Shown here piece after piece: positions 17,082 through 25,591 of a stretch of 64,000 nucleotides of DNA. The notes beneath the pieces are model-generated. The model saw nothing but the letters and a program-made list of their open reading frames with translations, did not search any database and was not told the DNA's origin. Position 1 is the first letter of the stretch. The number at the start of each line of letters is the position of its first letter. The stretch spans positions 1 through 64,000 of the forward strand of contig JAMHWD010000034.1 in NCBI GenBank assembly GCA_035911135.1, given 5' to 3'. This stretch comes from JAMHWD01 sp035911135. Lineage in GTDB: Bacteria; Pseudomonadota; Alphaproteobacteria; Micavibrionales; Micavibrionaceae. Both the position numbers and the translations under genes were made by a program.

Positions 17082-17127
17082 GAAAGTGATATTAGGGCAT
17101 CATGCGCCCATCTTCCAGATTTTCCGG

Positions 17128-18171
17128 TTAGCCGGGCTCGGAATGATCCGGCGCGGCATGCGGGCGCGGCACAGAATTTTTAAGCGCCAGCGCCGCGTAG
17201 CTGGGGCTGAAATATTCAACCCCGTCCATGAACTGCCCCAGAATTCGGCGCTCCAATGGCTCAAGCGCATTATCCTCATTCCAAAGAATTGCCGCCGCCT
17301 TGTATATTTTCATGAAATTAGGCTTGTATGATTCTGCATCAATAACTGATTTCAATTTAATCGCCAGTTCGATATGCGCCTCCAGCAATTCCGGCAGTTC
17401 AAAATCTACCGGCCCATGCAACACCGGAGCCGTGGCATAGACAAACCTGTCTTGCAGGGCGACCTTTTGCGCCTTTTCATCAAAGGCGGTCATTATTGCG
17501 CCAACCGCGCGGGCATGGCGAATTTCCTCCAGAATTTTATCGAACGCGCCGTTCATAGAAACTTCGCTGAATTCCCGGTGCGGCGTGCCATCGGCCTCGA
17601 TCTCCGACATCAGGCACGCCAGTGCATCGCCGCGCAGAAGCATATCCAGATCCTGATTGGTATGCGTAATCTCATGTGCCAGAATAAACAGCAAAAACTG
17701 GCGCGGATCCGCGTTGATATTTTCGATATATTCGCGCGGAATGCGGCAGGCCTCGGATATAAATTTCTCAGCCGTCTCGATTTTCATCCAGTTTTCTTCA
17801 GCATCTTCAGGCAGCATCAGATAAACATTGGCATCATATTTACCATGCGGCAGCGCCAGAAAATTATCCTTGTACTTGTGCGCTCTGGCCATGGCCGGGA
17901 AAGACGGCTCATCCAAGAATGCGCTGACCGCCAGCAGGCCACGCGCTGACCTGCGAACCACCATGACATTGCGATCAGAAAACCGGCGCAGGAGATCGCC
18001 ATCATAACCCATGCGCGCCAGCACATCATCCAAAGGATCGGCATTTTCAGCCAAGGGCAAGGCGCGTTTGAGAAATGGCAGGGCGCGATCCAGAATTTCA
18101 TCGGCGCGCGGCAATTTCAGCGCCGTATCCAGCGCCCGCAAACCCAGTTTGTTAAAATAGTGATTAAACAT
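17128..18171 (-). CDS. HExxH-containing putative metallopeptidase, unknown family
   Basis: A 347-residue protein without signal peptide. HEITH at 166-170, preceded by a hydrophobic run (FLLFILA), and acidic residues about 20-22 positions later (SEIEAD, E190/E192) form a plausible gluzincin-type zinc site. The rest is helical, with charged stretches, and matches nothing I know. The ATG at 18171 lies eight bases after a TATAAT box, so the mRNA is probably leaderless. It is downstream of the SRP RNA gene on the same strand but has its own promoter. Zinc-protease function is inferred from the motif only. Confidence 0.65.
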   Translation of the reverse strand: MFNHYFNKLGLRALDTALKLPRADEILDRALPFLKRALPLAENADPLDDVLARMGYDGDLLRRFSDRNVMVVRRSARGLLAVSAFLDEPSFPAMARAHKYKDNFLALPHGKYDANVYLMLPEDAEENWMKIETAEKFISEACRIPREYIENINADPRQFLLFILAHEITHTNQDLDMLLRGDALACLMSEIEADGTPHREFSEVSMNGAFDKILEEIRHARAVGAIMTAFDEKAQKVALQDRFVYATAPVLHGPVDFELPELLEAHIELAIKLKSVIDAESYKPNFMKIYKAAAILWNEDNALEPLERRILGQFMDGVEYFSPSYAALALKNSVPRPHAAPDHSEPG

Positions 18172-18179
18172 CGGGGAGC

Positions 18180-18208
18180 ATTATAACATAGATAATTGCT
18201 TATGTAAA
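18180..18208 (-). promoter_or_regulatory. Sigma-70 promoter of the HExxH gene (leaderless)
   Basis: On the minus strand TTTACA (18208-18203), a 17-base spacer and a perfect TATAAT (18185-18180). The start codon follows after eight bases, which leaves no room for a Shine-Dalgarno. Confidence 0.65.
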
Positions 18209-18226
18209 AATGCATCGGGGAAAAGT

Positions 18227-18319
18227 GGAAAGCCGGATACGACCCGGAAAAATTCACGTGCGGCTGCTGCCTTTCGGCCCTGACCGGATTCGGCGAGATT
18301 CCGCCCGCACCGACTTTCC
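18227..18319 (-). ncRNA. ffs: Signal recognition particle RNA (small bacterial type)
   Basis: The minus strand carries the SRP helix 8 core: GAATCCGGTCAGG, then GCCGAAAGGCAGCAGCCG with a GNAR-type tetraloop region, followed by TTTCCGGGTCGTATCCGG as in alphaproteobacterial SRP RNAs. The ends pair as a long stem (GGAAAGTCGG at 18319-18310 with CCGGCTTTCC at 18236-18227, one G-U). This gives a 93-nt molecule that would bind Ffh and guide membrane-protein targeting. The exact ends are inferred from this stem and from the promoter spacing. Confidence 0.9.
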
Positions 18320-18325
18320 GCCGCC

Positions 18326-18354
18326 TTTATAGCCGCGCAGCCGCCGGAAAGCAA
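18326..18354 (-). promoter_or_regulatory. Promoter of the SRP RNA gene
   Basis: On the minus strand TTGCTT (18354-18349), a 17-base spacer and TATAAA (18331-18326). The first G of the SRP RNA stem at 18319 lies seven bases after the -10 box, the expected start distance. Confidence 0.6.
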
Positions 18355-18396
18355 TAAGGGCCATTAAAAACAGGCGCTGAAGCGGATTATAAAAGA

Positions 18397-18843
18397 TTAA
18401 CGGAAAGGATCGCTGCCTTTATCAACCAGCGCCCCGTCCTGACCAATGGCGGCGTGATGCGCCTTAAGGGCTTCGGCATGGCGCTGACGGGCAGCCTTTT
18501 GAGCCTTGTCGTAGTTCACAGCGCGCGTTACCAGCTTTTCCCGCAGCTCGAGCGCATTCTTGCGGTAAGCAAACTGACGCGCATAAATATCGCAATAGGC
18601 CCAATACTTGCTGCCGGTGCTTAAAGATTCGGTGGGAGGCGTTGTGCAGGCTGCGGATTTATTCTCAACAATCTCTGTGGTTTCCTCAGCTGCAGGCGCA
18701 TCGGCCGTATCCAGGGTCATATCCGTGGTATCAGACTCTGGTAGCGCCGGAGATTGAGACAAAACCGCATCTTGCGCCCATACCGGCCCTGCCATCACAA
18801 GACCGCCCAGAATAATCAGACTGCAGGAGAGAACAAAACGCAT
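18397..18843 (-). CDS. Small exported hypothetical protein
   Basis: A 148-residue protein with a clear signal peptide (MRFVLSCSLIILGGLVMAG, cut after VWAQ). A threonine/glutamate/alanine-rich linker, two cysteines (AACTT and AYCDIY) and a basic helical C-terminus (KAQKAARQRHAEALKAHH) follow. The ATG at 18843 is chosen because GAAAGG precedes it; the frame extends upstream to 18885. No family recognised. Probably periplasmic. Confidence 0.65.
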   Translation of the reverse strand: MRFVLSCSLIILGGLVMAGPVWAQDAVLSQSPALPESDTTDMTLDTADAPAAEETTEIVENKSAACTTPPTESLSTGSKYWAYCDIYARQFAYRKNALELREKLVTRAVNYDKAQKAARQRHAEALKAHHAAIGQDGALVDKGSDPFR

Positions 18844-18908
18844 GAGATACCTTTCGGACATGAACAAGAAACCAGTCTTATCCATGTTACCCTAATTTTA
18901 CGGCTGGA

Positions 18909-19673
18909 TCAAAACCTCTCAACAGCCAAAGGCCCGAAAGATTGCGTGGTGGGCATCATCTCGATGCGGTTGATATTGACATGCGAAGGCAGGCTGACGG
19001 CCCAGAATACGGCCTCGGCCACGTCTTCGGGCTTTAAGGGCGCGGTATTGGCATAAACAGCGGCGGCGCGGTCCTGATCGCCTTTGAACCTTACAGCCGA
19101 AAACTGCGTCTCGACCATGCCGGGCTCAATATTGGTGATACGGATGCCAGTTCCTTGCAAATCCGCGCGCAGACTTAAAGAAAACTGTTTGACGAAGGAT
19201 TTTGAGGCGCAATAGACATGACCGCCCGGATACGGGTAATTTCCAGCTGTCGAGCCGATATTGACGATATGCCCCCGCTGGCGGGAGATCATGCCGGGCA
19301 ACATAAGGCGGCTCATGCGTACAAGGCCTTTGTTATTCACATCAATCATGGTGTCCCAGTCTTCGATACTGGCCTCTTGCGCGGGTTCTTGCCCCAACGC
19401 GAGACCGGCATTGTTGATCAGGACATCAATACCTGAAAAACTTTCCGGGATTTTCTTGATAAATTCTTCCATGGCGGCGCGATCCGTCATATCAAATGCG
19501 CCGGTATGACAAGGCACATTCAGGCTCGCATGCAGCGCCGCCAGTTTTTCCGCATTGCGCCCCGCCAGCACGAGATGACAGCCGGCAGCAGCAAAGCGCT
19601 GGGCAAAGGCCCGGCCAAAATCCCCGGTCGCGCCCGTGATTATAACTGTCTTGCTTTGTGCGTTGCCGTGCAT
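18909..19673 (-). CDS. Short-chain dehydrogenase/reductase, YdfG-like
   Basis: Classical SDR of 254 residues: the nucleotide-binding GATGDFGRAFAQ, NNAGLA, catalytic S in NIGSTAGNYPY, and YCASK with the Tyr/Lys pair. The pattern, including the PGMVETQFS C-terminal part, resembles YdfG (NADP-dependent 3-hydroxy acid/serine dehydrogenase). The ATG at 19673 has AAGTGGA upstream; a GTG at 19682 directly follows the stop of the small CoxF-like gene. It closes the ctaB side of the cox cluster and is probably co-transcribed. The substrate cannot be read from sequence. Confidence 0.85.
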   Translation of the reverse strand: MHGNAQSKTVIITGATGDFGRAFAQRFAAAGCHLVLAGRNAEKLAALHASLNVPCHTGAFDMTDRAAMEEFIKKIPESFSGIDVLINNAGLALGQEPAQEASIEDWDTMIDVNNKGLVRMSRLMLPGMISRQRGHIVNIGSTAGNYPYPGGHVYCASKSFVKQFSLSLRADLQGTGIRITNIEPGMVETQFSAVRFKGDQDRAAAVYANTAPLKPEDVAEAVFWAVSLPSHVNINRIEMMPTTQSFGPLAVERF

Positions 19674-19682
19674 GATATCCAC

Positions 19683-19796
19683 TTACGACATCTTGATGAT
19701 GGTCACGCCCCAGATCAGCGCGCATAACCCCATGACAATTGCAAAAACAATCAGGTTTTTTTTCAGTTTTGATTTATGCAGATCGCTATGGGGCAT
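19683..19796 (-). CDS. CoxF-like small membrane protein, 37 residues
   Basis: A short gene with a strong ribosome site (AGGAGAA, seven bases upstream of the ATG at 19796). Its product has a basic N-terminus (HKSKLKKNLIVF), one membrane helix and the end GVTIIKMS. This matches the small CoxF-type protein usually found between ctaB and ctaG in alphaproteobacterial cytochrome oxidase operons. It lies 11 bases after the ctaB stop. Its function is not established; it is thought to accompany aa3 oxidase assembly. Confidence 0.75.
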   Translation of the reverse strand: MPHSDLHKSKLKKNLIVFAIVMGLCALIWGVTIIKMS

Positions 19797-19807
19797 AAGA
19801 AATTCTC

Positions 19808-20716
19808 CTAAGATCCGGTTGTGCTGAAAAACATCACGGCCATGAACAGGGCAAAGAGATAAAACACCGAATAGCTGAACATCAGCCTGGCGTGTTTCAA
19901 ATCATCGGATCCATAGACCTTGATCGCCGTAAACAGGAAAAATCCGCTCAATCCCAGAGCGCAAAGGCCATAAGCCATATTCGCATACCCCAGATACCAC
20001 GGGGCCAATGTCAGCGGCAGAAGGATAATGCAATAGGCCACCATCTGAATTTTGGTGGCGCGGCTGCCGGCGGTGACTGTGAGCATTGGAATACCGGCGC
20101 GTTTGTAATCATCATTGGCAAAAAGACACAGCGCCCAGAAATGCGGCGGCGTCCAGAAAAAGATGATCGCAAACAAGATAATGGGGTACAGGCTGATATC
20201 GCCCGTGACCATCGCCCAGCCAATCATCGGCGGGAAAGCCCCAGCCGCGCCGCCGATCACGATATTTTGCGGCGTGGATCGCTTGAGCCACATCGTATAA
20301 ATAAAAACATAGAACAGATTGGCCGCCGCCAGCAGGCCAGCCGCCAGCCAATTCAAGGCAAGGCCCATGACCATGACGGACACAATCGAGACGATAATCC
20401 CAAAACCCAGCGCATCATCAGGGGCAATGCGCCCCTGCGGCAGGGCGCGCGCACTGGTGCGTTTCATCACCGCATCAATATCGCGGTCATACCACATGTT
20501 AATGGCCCCGGCCGCGCCCGCGCCAAAAGCCAGTGCCATCATACCCACAAGGGCCAGAAATGGATGAATATCGCCAAGGCCCGGCGCAATCCACATCCCG
20601 GCAAAGCCGGAAAAAATCACAAGGCTCATCACCCGCGGTTTCAGCAGGGAGAAATAATCGGATGGTTTTGTCTCCGAAAGGACAGGCTGATGGGGGTCGG
20701 TAAGGGCCTCATTCAT
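19808..20716 (-). CDS. ctaB: Protoheme IX farnesyltransferase (heme O synthase)
   Basis: UbiA-superfamily membrane enzyme that adds a farnesyl group to heme b, giving heme O for the aa3 oxidase. The 302-residue protein has about nine membrane helices and the aspartate-rich motif NMWYDRDIDAVMKRTSARALP-like near residue 85, plus a second polar loop (NDDYKRAGIPML). It follows a hypothetical gene and ctaD in the same orientation. Confidence 0.95.
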   Translation of the reverse strand: MNEALTDPHQPVLSETKPSDYFSLLKPRVMSLVIFSGFAGMWIAPGLGDIHPFLALVGMMALAFGAGAAGAINMWYDRDIDAVMKRTSARALPQGRIAPDDALGFGIIVSIVSVMVMGLALNWLAAGLLAAANLFYVFIYTMWLKRSTPQNIVIGGAAGAFPPMIGWAMVTGDISLYPIILFAIIFFWTPPHFWALCLFANDDYKRAGIPMLTVTAGSRATKIQMVAYCIILLPLTLAPWYLGYANMAYGLCALGLSGFFLFTAIKVYGSDDLKHARLMFSYSVFYLFALFMAVMFFSTTGS

Positions 20717-20779
20717 GGGCCATCAATAGCACGAATTGGCGGCAAACCAAGGAGTTTTTCAAAACCCCAGCGGAAAAAT

Positions 20780-21217
20780 TTACATGACCAGAACGCTATG
20801 GCGCAGTTTCAGGATGGATTCGGAAGGTCCGGATGTTTTGGGTGCCGTCACATCAGGCATAATCTGCTTCATCTCGCGGGCGGCCTCGTCATGGCCGTAA
20901 TCCTCGAATGCTGCCTGTACCTTATCGGCAATCGCCTTCATTTCTGATGTTTCCGCCTTGCGCGTGATCAGATTCAGCGCTTCATCGGTCTTTCCGTTCA
21001 CGATCAATGTTTTCAAGCGGGCCATCAGATCGCGGCGACCGGGATTAAGATCCAGCGTTTCAGCCCCGGAATCAACCTGAGAGACCTGTCCAGCCTTGGC
21101 GGTGGCATTGTCATTCGATGTCAGGGTAATTGGCGCAATCACGCCCTTTCCATCCAGAAATGCTTTCTGGAGATCAGGGGCCCGAACGGGGGGCATATAA
21201 GGCGCGAATGAAACCAT
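20780..21217 (-). CDS. Hypothetical protein inserted between ctaD and ctaB
   Basis: A 145-residue soluble protein with no signal peptide or membrane segment. Its middle part (residues 60-120) is helical and charged (DLMARLKTLIVNGKTDEALNLI). No family recognised. The spacing (45 bases after ctaD, 63 before ctaB) and orientation put it in the cox transcript. The ATG at 21217 has AAAGA upstream. Most cox operons have no gene here. Confidence 0.6.
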   Translation of the reverse strand: MVSFAPYMPPVRAPDLQKAFLDGKGVIAPITLTSNDNATAKAGQVSQVDSGAETLDLNPGRRDLMARLKTLIVNGKTDEALNLITRKAETSEMKAIADKVQAAFEDYGHDEAAREMKQIMPDVTAPKTSGPSESILKLRHSVLVM

Positions 21218-21233
21218 GTAAGTCTTTCTATAG

Positions 21234-21251
21234 CAAATCTATGAAGATTTG
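21234..21251. repeat. Small inverted repeat between ctaD and the next gene
   Basis: CAAATCT (21234-21240) and AGATTTG (21245-21251) form a perfect 7-bp stem with a four-base loop. It is weak, AT-rich and lacks a T-run, so it may be an mRNA processing or stability element. Confidence 0.35.
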
Positions 21252-21262
21252 TCTAATTGATT

Positions 21263-22909
21263 TTACTTAACCTTTGGCTGGATATCGAACTGGTGGAATG
21301 GCGGCGGCGAAGACAGCGTCCATTCCAGCGTCATGCATTGCGGCTGCACGTTCCAGTAATTGCCTTCTGCCTTGCGGCCAAAGAGCAGCGTGCAGAATAC
21401 AACAACGATAAACCAGAGCGTAGAGCCAAAGGCAATATAGCCGCCAATCGAGGATACTGTGTTCCAGTGCTCCAGCGCGTCAGGATAATCAATATAACGG
21501 CGCGGCATGCCCTGCAGGCCCAAGAAATGCTGCGGGAAGAACAATACGTTCACGCCGATAAAGGTTGTCCAGAAGTGAATCTGGCCCATCCATTCCGGGT
21601 ACATACGGCCCGACATCTTGCCGATCCAGTAATAAAATCCTGCGAACAAGGCAAACACAGCGCCCAGCGAGAGAACGTAATGGAAATGCGCCACCACATA
21701 ATAGGTATCATGCAAGGCCACATCCATACCGGCATTGGCCAGCACAACGCCCGTCACACCGCCCAGCGTAAAGAGGAAAATAAATCCGATCGCAAAGAGC
21801 ATAGGCGTTTTAAACGAGATCGAACCGCCCCACATCGTGGCAATCCAGGAGAAAATTTTAACCCCTGTCGGCACGGCAATGATCAGTGTCGCCGCCGTAA
21901 AGTAAGCGCGCGTATTCACATCCAGACCAACCGTGTACATATGGTGCGCCCAGACGACAAAACCAACAACGCCAATCGCCACCATGGCGTAAGCCATGCC
22001 AAGATAACCAAAGATCGGCTTTTGCGAGAATGTCGAGACGATATGGGAGATAATGCCAAAGGCCGGCAAAATCATGATGTAAACTTCCGGGTGACCAAAG
22101 AACCAGAACAGGTGCTGATAAAGAATCGGATCGCCGCCCTTTTCCGGCACGAAGAAACCAGTGCCAAAATTACGGTCAGTCAGCAGCATGGTAATAGCAC
22201 CGCCCAGAACCGGCACAGCCAGAACCAGCAAGAAGGATGTCACCAGCATCGCCCAGACAAAAAGCGGCATCTTGTGCAGCGTCAGGCCCGGCGCGCGCAT
22301 GTTGAAAATGGTTGTAATAAAATTCGCCGCGCCCAAAATCGAGCTGGCCCCGGCAAGGTGAAGGGCAAAAATCCCCATATCAACCGCCATGTCGGGATGG
22401 CCGACCACACTGGAGAGCGGCGGATACACCGTCCATCCCGTCCCCGCGCCGCCACCAACCAGAACCGACATCACCAGCAAAAGCAGGGCCGGAACCAGCA
22501 GCCAGAAGGAGATATTGTTCAAACGCGGGAAAGCCATATCCGGCGCGCCGATCATCAGCGGCAGGAACCAGTTCCCGAAACCACCGATCAGGCCCGGCAT
22601 CACAACAAAGAACACCATGATCAGGCCGTGCGCCGTGACAATCACATTCCACATGTGGCCATCGGGGCTGCCATCGGCCATGTGCAGGAATTGCACGCCC
22701 GGCTCCTGCAACTCAAGACGCATGACCATCGAGAGCGCGCCGCCAATCAGACCGGCGATAATCGAGAAGATAATATAAAGCGTCCCGATATCCTTATGGT
22801 TCGTGGACATGAACCAACGGACGAAAAATCCGGGTTTGTGGTCGTGATCATCATGACCATGATCGTGATGATCGCCATGGGCGTGGGAATGTGTGGTCGC
22901 TGCGTTCAT
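21263..22909 (-). CDS. ctaD: Cytochrome c oxidase subunit I (aa3 type)
   Basis: Catalytic subunit of the proton-pumping terminal oxidase, carrying heme a, heme a3 and CuB. The 548-residue protein has about 12 membrane helices, HPEVY (the CuB ligand and cross-linked tyrosine, with the D-channel glutamate of A1-type oxidases), WAHHMYTVG, the K-channel lysine in VPTGVKIFSW and the HDTYYVVAHFHYVLS heme ligands. The first 26 residues are unusually histidine/aspartate-rich (about ten histidines). It lies two bases downstream of coxB. Confidence 0.98.
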   Translation of the reverse strand: MNAATTHSHAHGDHHDHGHDDHDHKPGFFVRWFMSTNHKDIGTLYIIFSIIAGLIGGALSMVMRLELQEPGVQFLHMADGSPDGHMWNVIVTAHGLIMVFFVVMPGLIGGFGNWFLPLMIGAPDMAFPRLNNISFWLLVPALLLLVMSVLVGGGAGTGWTVYPPLSSVVGHPDMAVDMGIFALHLAGASSILGAANFITTIFNMRAPGLTLHKMPLFVWAMLVTSFLLVLAVPVLGGAITMLLTDRNFGTGFFVPEKGGDPILYQHLFWFFGHPEVYIMILPAFGIISHIVSTFSQKPIFGYLGMAYAMVAIGVVGFVVWAHHMYTVGLDVNTRAYFTAATLIIAVPTGVKIFSWIATMWGGSISFKTPMLFAIGFIFLFTLGGVTGVVLANAGMDVALHDTYYVVAHFHYVLSLGAVFALFAGFYYWIGKMSGRMYPEWMGQIHFWTTFIGVNVLFFPQHFLGLQGMPRRYIDYPDALEHWNTVSSIGGYIAFGSTLWFIVVVFCTLLFGRKAEGNYWNVQPQCMTLEWTLSSPPPFHQFDIQPKVK

Positions 22910-22911
22910 TT

Positions 22912-23775
22912 TTATTGTCCTTCTGGAGCGGAGCTGGGGGCCGGGGTCTCGCCTTCACCTTCTGCAGGCTCAGCAGTGGCGGGCGCAGGGCCTGCCTTTT
23001 CGAGGACCCAGGCATCAAATTCTTCCTGTGTCACGGCTTTGATTTCGATCGGCATATAGGCGTGATCCTTGCCGCAAAGCTCGGAGCACTGACCGTAATA
23101 AGTGCCGGGTTTGTTAATACGGAACCATGTCTCGTTTGTGCGGCCGGGTACGGCATCAACCTTGGAGCCAAGCGCCGGAACAGTCCAGGCGTGAATAACG
23201 CCTGCAATATCCGATGTAACAAGGATCTGAATGTTTTTATCAATCGGCAGGACAACCGGGTTATCGGTTGAAAGCAGGCGCACCTGACCTTTTGTAGCGT
23301 CAATTTCCTTATCAGGGACCATATAGGAGGAGAAGCTGATTCCCTGATGATCGGGGTATTCATAGCCCCAATACCATTGATAGCCGCTGACCTTGAGCGT
23401 CATGTCAGGCTCGGCCGTGCGGTCCACGTAATACAGCAGCTTGATCGAAGGCAGCGCCACAATAATCAGAATCACCACCGGAATAACGGTCCAGATAATC
23501 TCCAGCGGCAGGTTATGCGTAAACATGGCCGGCGTTTTATTCACGCGCGCGTTAAAACGCACCACGACATATATTAAAAGGCCCAGCACAAAAATGGTAA
23601 TGGCCGATATGATCCAGAGCATCATGTCATGGAATTCGTGGATACGCTCGGCAGCCGGGCTGGCGGCATCCTGAAGATGAATACCCCATTCAACCGGCTG
23701 ATCGGCCATAGCCGGAATGGCAGCGGCCATCATGCATAAAACAGGAATAAAAATGCGCGAGAATTTTAATGTCAT
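22912..23775 (-). CDS. coxB: Cytochrome c oxidase subunit II
   Basis: Accepts electrons from cytochrome c through the binuclear CuA centre. Signal peptide, two membrane helices (about 45-65 and 85-110), the WYWGYEYPD aromatic patch and the CuA motif CSELCGKDHAYMPI are all present. The C-terminus is Pro/Ala/Glu-rich. The ATG at 23775 opens onto a typical signal sequence; the frame extends 21 codons further up. First gene of the minus-strand cox unit, after the gshA terminator. Confidence 0.96.
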   Translation of the reverse strand: MTLKFSRIFIPVLCMMAAAIPAMADQPVEWGIHLQDAASPAAERIHEFHDMMLWIISAITIFVLGLLIYVVVRFNARVNKTPAMFTHNLPLEIIWTVIPVVILIIVALPSIKLLYYVDRTAEPDMTLKVSGYQWYWGYEYPDHQGISFSSYMVPDKEIDATKGQVRLLSTDNPVVLPIDKNIQILVTSDIAGVIHAWTVPALGSKVDAVPGRTNETWFRINKPGTYYGQCSELCGKDHAYMPIEIKAVTQEEFDAWVLEKAGPAPATAEPAEGEGETPAPSSAPEGQ

Positions 23776-23859
23776 GGAGATCAGGTTCTTTTCGATTTTT
23801 GACTTTTGTAAAAATATATCATGAAAAAAGCAAGTCACCAGAGACTATAAATGCAAAAT

Positions 23860-23881
23860 AAAAGCGGGAGAACCCGCTTTT
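23860..23881 (-). terminator. Intrinsic terminator of gshA
   Basis: A perfect 9-bp stem (AAAAGCGGG / CCCGCTTTT) with a four-base loop, followed on the minus strand by ATTTT. It lies 35 bases after the gshA stop and isolates gshA from coxB. Confidence 0.8.
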
Positions 23882-23915
23882 AATACTGGACCAATCCGGT
23901 TTTGATTTAAAAAAT

Positions 23916-25517
23916 TTACGAAGGATCGTGGGATATCCCAAAATGCGGCGGCAGCGTTATCTTGTCATTAAATCCGCCATAGACGTTGCGCGCCCAAGGC
24001 TTACCGCGGCCAAAATTCAGCTTGCCATTCTCCGCCAACAGACCCAGGCATGTGTTAGGGTTTTCAAACCATTTCTGATCGAATTGCTCCATAAAGGGCT
24101 TCAAATCTTCCGGCGAGCGGATCAGACGGCGCAATACCTGGGCATCGGTATTGCCGGTTTCTATAATATACTCCAAAGGCTCCAAGGCCTCGCGCAATTC
24201 AGGCGATTGGTGTACGCCCTTGAGAATTTCCAGAAACTCAGCTGCAAATTCCCACATATTGCCTGTGCCATAGGGAATATCCATATAATCGGCGCTGACA
24301 TGGTAATTTGTATCACCGCGGTGCAAAGCGCTGTCGTAAGAACGCTGGAGGATTTCAAAACCGTTATCCGGCCATAGATCCGCAGCCAGACCGTAGCGGC
24401 GCAGCAGCTCATCCGTCGCCTTGGCGGCTTCTTCATTGAAATCAACTGCACTTAAGATCAGGGCCATGCTCTGGACCTGATGGATGCCGGGATCAACGTC
24501 GCGGCGTTCCTGCAGCATGGTATGCGCGTTACAATTCTCATCATAAAGGTTCTTGGATTTCAGCCAGCGCCAGCACAGCGAACGCGCCATGAAAAAATTG
24601 CTGCGAAATCCCAGATCGGTGCCGATCATATCCTTGAATGTCGGTATTTTCTGGCGAGCCGCATCCAAAGTCGAGAATACGGAGGCCTTATTGCCCGCAG
24701 CATCTGTTTCCGGTTTGTAAAAGGCAAACATCGGCGTACGCAGGATATCGTCAAATTTCAGGCGCGCCAGATCATCGGCCGAGCGTGCGTAGAAATAATT
24801 ACGGTCAATGCCGCCGCGCAGACCCAGCTTGCTACGGGCCTCCATGGAATGGTTACGGTTGCGGCCCGCATCATAGGAGCTATGTACGCCATCATTATAA
24901 GGCGGGCGGTTTTCCAGCACCGTCAGAATGAACGGCATCAGGAATTCCGCGCGGCGGCCCTTGATCAAATCATCTTCCATATCGCGCACGCCAACCGTAT
25001 AATGGACGGATGTATTGGCAATAGGATATGTCGCGGCATCACGGCCAAGCGCAGCCGGAAAAGCCGCCATCAAATGACGCTGGCGCACGCCGCGCATGGG
25101 GTCTTCGGCTGTGGGGCGGATCAGGCTATCTGCGATATCACCGCGTTCCAGATGCGGCAGCGTCGCAAAAGGCGAGCGCGTTAAACCGATCTGGGCGCCG
25201 ACTTCGTTTATTCTTTTGCAGTGCTGGGTCATTTCACGCAGCAATGCGCCTGTATCTTCCGGCTTGATAGCTTTGGAAATATGTTCGATCTGCGTGGTGG
25301 CAGGTTCACAGGATTTCCCGTCAAATTCCAAAGACGAGAACAACTTGTAGCTTTGGTCGTTGCTGGGCGGGCGCATCGTCTGGCCGTCCATGAAAAAGAT
25401 TTCCTCTTCCATGCCAAAGCGGCGCTCGAAAGGCCCCTTGGCCACCGGCGCGAATAAATCCTTTACGTCGTCCAGTGTACGGACCGGTCTGTAATCCTGA
25501 TCGGCTAATGTCGTCAT
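23916..25517 (-). CDS. gshA: Glutamate-cysteine ligase family protein (probable GshA)
   Basis: Likely catalyses the first step of glutathione synthesis. The 533-residue soluble protein starts with ERRFGMEEEIFF, a glutamate-rich ATP/Mg site typical of the GCS2 group, and later has YPIANTSVHYTVGVRD. The ubiA-rsmE-gshA neighbourhood common in alphaproteobacteria supports the name. It is longer than, and visibly different from, the roughly 455-residue plant-type enzyme usual in the class, so another carboxylate-amine ligase remains possible. GGGAAG precedes the ATG, and it has its own promoter and terminator. Confidence 0.72.
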   Translation of the reverse strand: MTTLADQDYRPVRTLDDVKDLFAPVAKGPFERRFGMEEEIFFMDGQTMRPPSNDQSYKLFSSLEFDGKSCEPATTQIEHISKAIKPEDTGALLREMTQHCKRINEVGAQIGLTRSPFATLPHLERGDIADSLIRPTAEDPMRGVRQRHLMAAFPAALGRDAATYPIANTSVHYTVGVRDMEDDLIKGRRAEFLMPFILTVLENRPPYNDGVHSSYDAGRNRNHSMEARSKLGLRGGIDRNYFYARSADDLARLKFDDILRTPMFAFYKPETDAAGNKASVFSTLDAARQKIPTFKDMIGTDLGFRSNFFMARSLCWRWLKSKNLYDENCNAHTMLQERRDVDPGIHQVQSMALILSAVDFNEEAAKATDELLRRYGLAADLWPDNGFEILQRSYDSALHRGDTNYHVSADYMDIPYGTGNMWEFAAEFLEILKGVHQSPELREALEPLEYIIETGNTDAQVLRRLIRSPEDLKPFMEQFDQKWFENPNTCLGLLAENGKLNFGRGKPWARNVYGGFNDKITLPPHFGISHDPS

Positions 25518-25543
25518 ATATATCTTCCCTGAAGTAGAAAGAA

Positions 25544-25570
25544 ATTATACAAAATTTCCATATATGTCAA
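25544..25570 (-). promoter_or_regulatory. Promoter of gshA
   Basis: On the minus strand a perfect TTGACA (25570-25565) and a perfect TATAAT (25549-25544), but with a short 15-base spacer. An alternative -35 (TTTTGA) gives 17 bases. The leader would be about 20 bases. Confidence 0.6.
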
Positions 25571-25591
25571 AATATTTTTGGGTAAATAATA

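Noticed and set aside
21257..23059. A 600-codon open frame on the + strand opposite ctaD and coxB
   Set aside because: The product is an Arg/His/Gln-rich sequence without family pattern, and the opposite strand encodes intact oxidase subunits. It is a codon-bias shadow.
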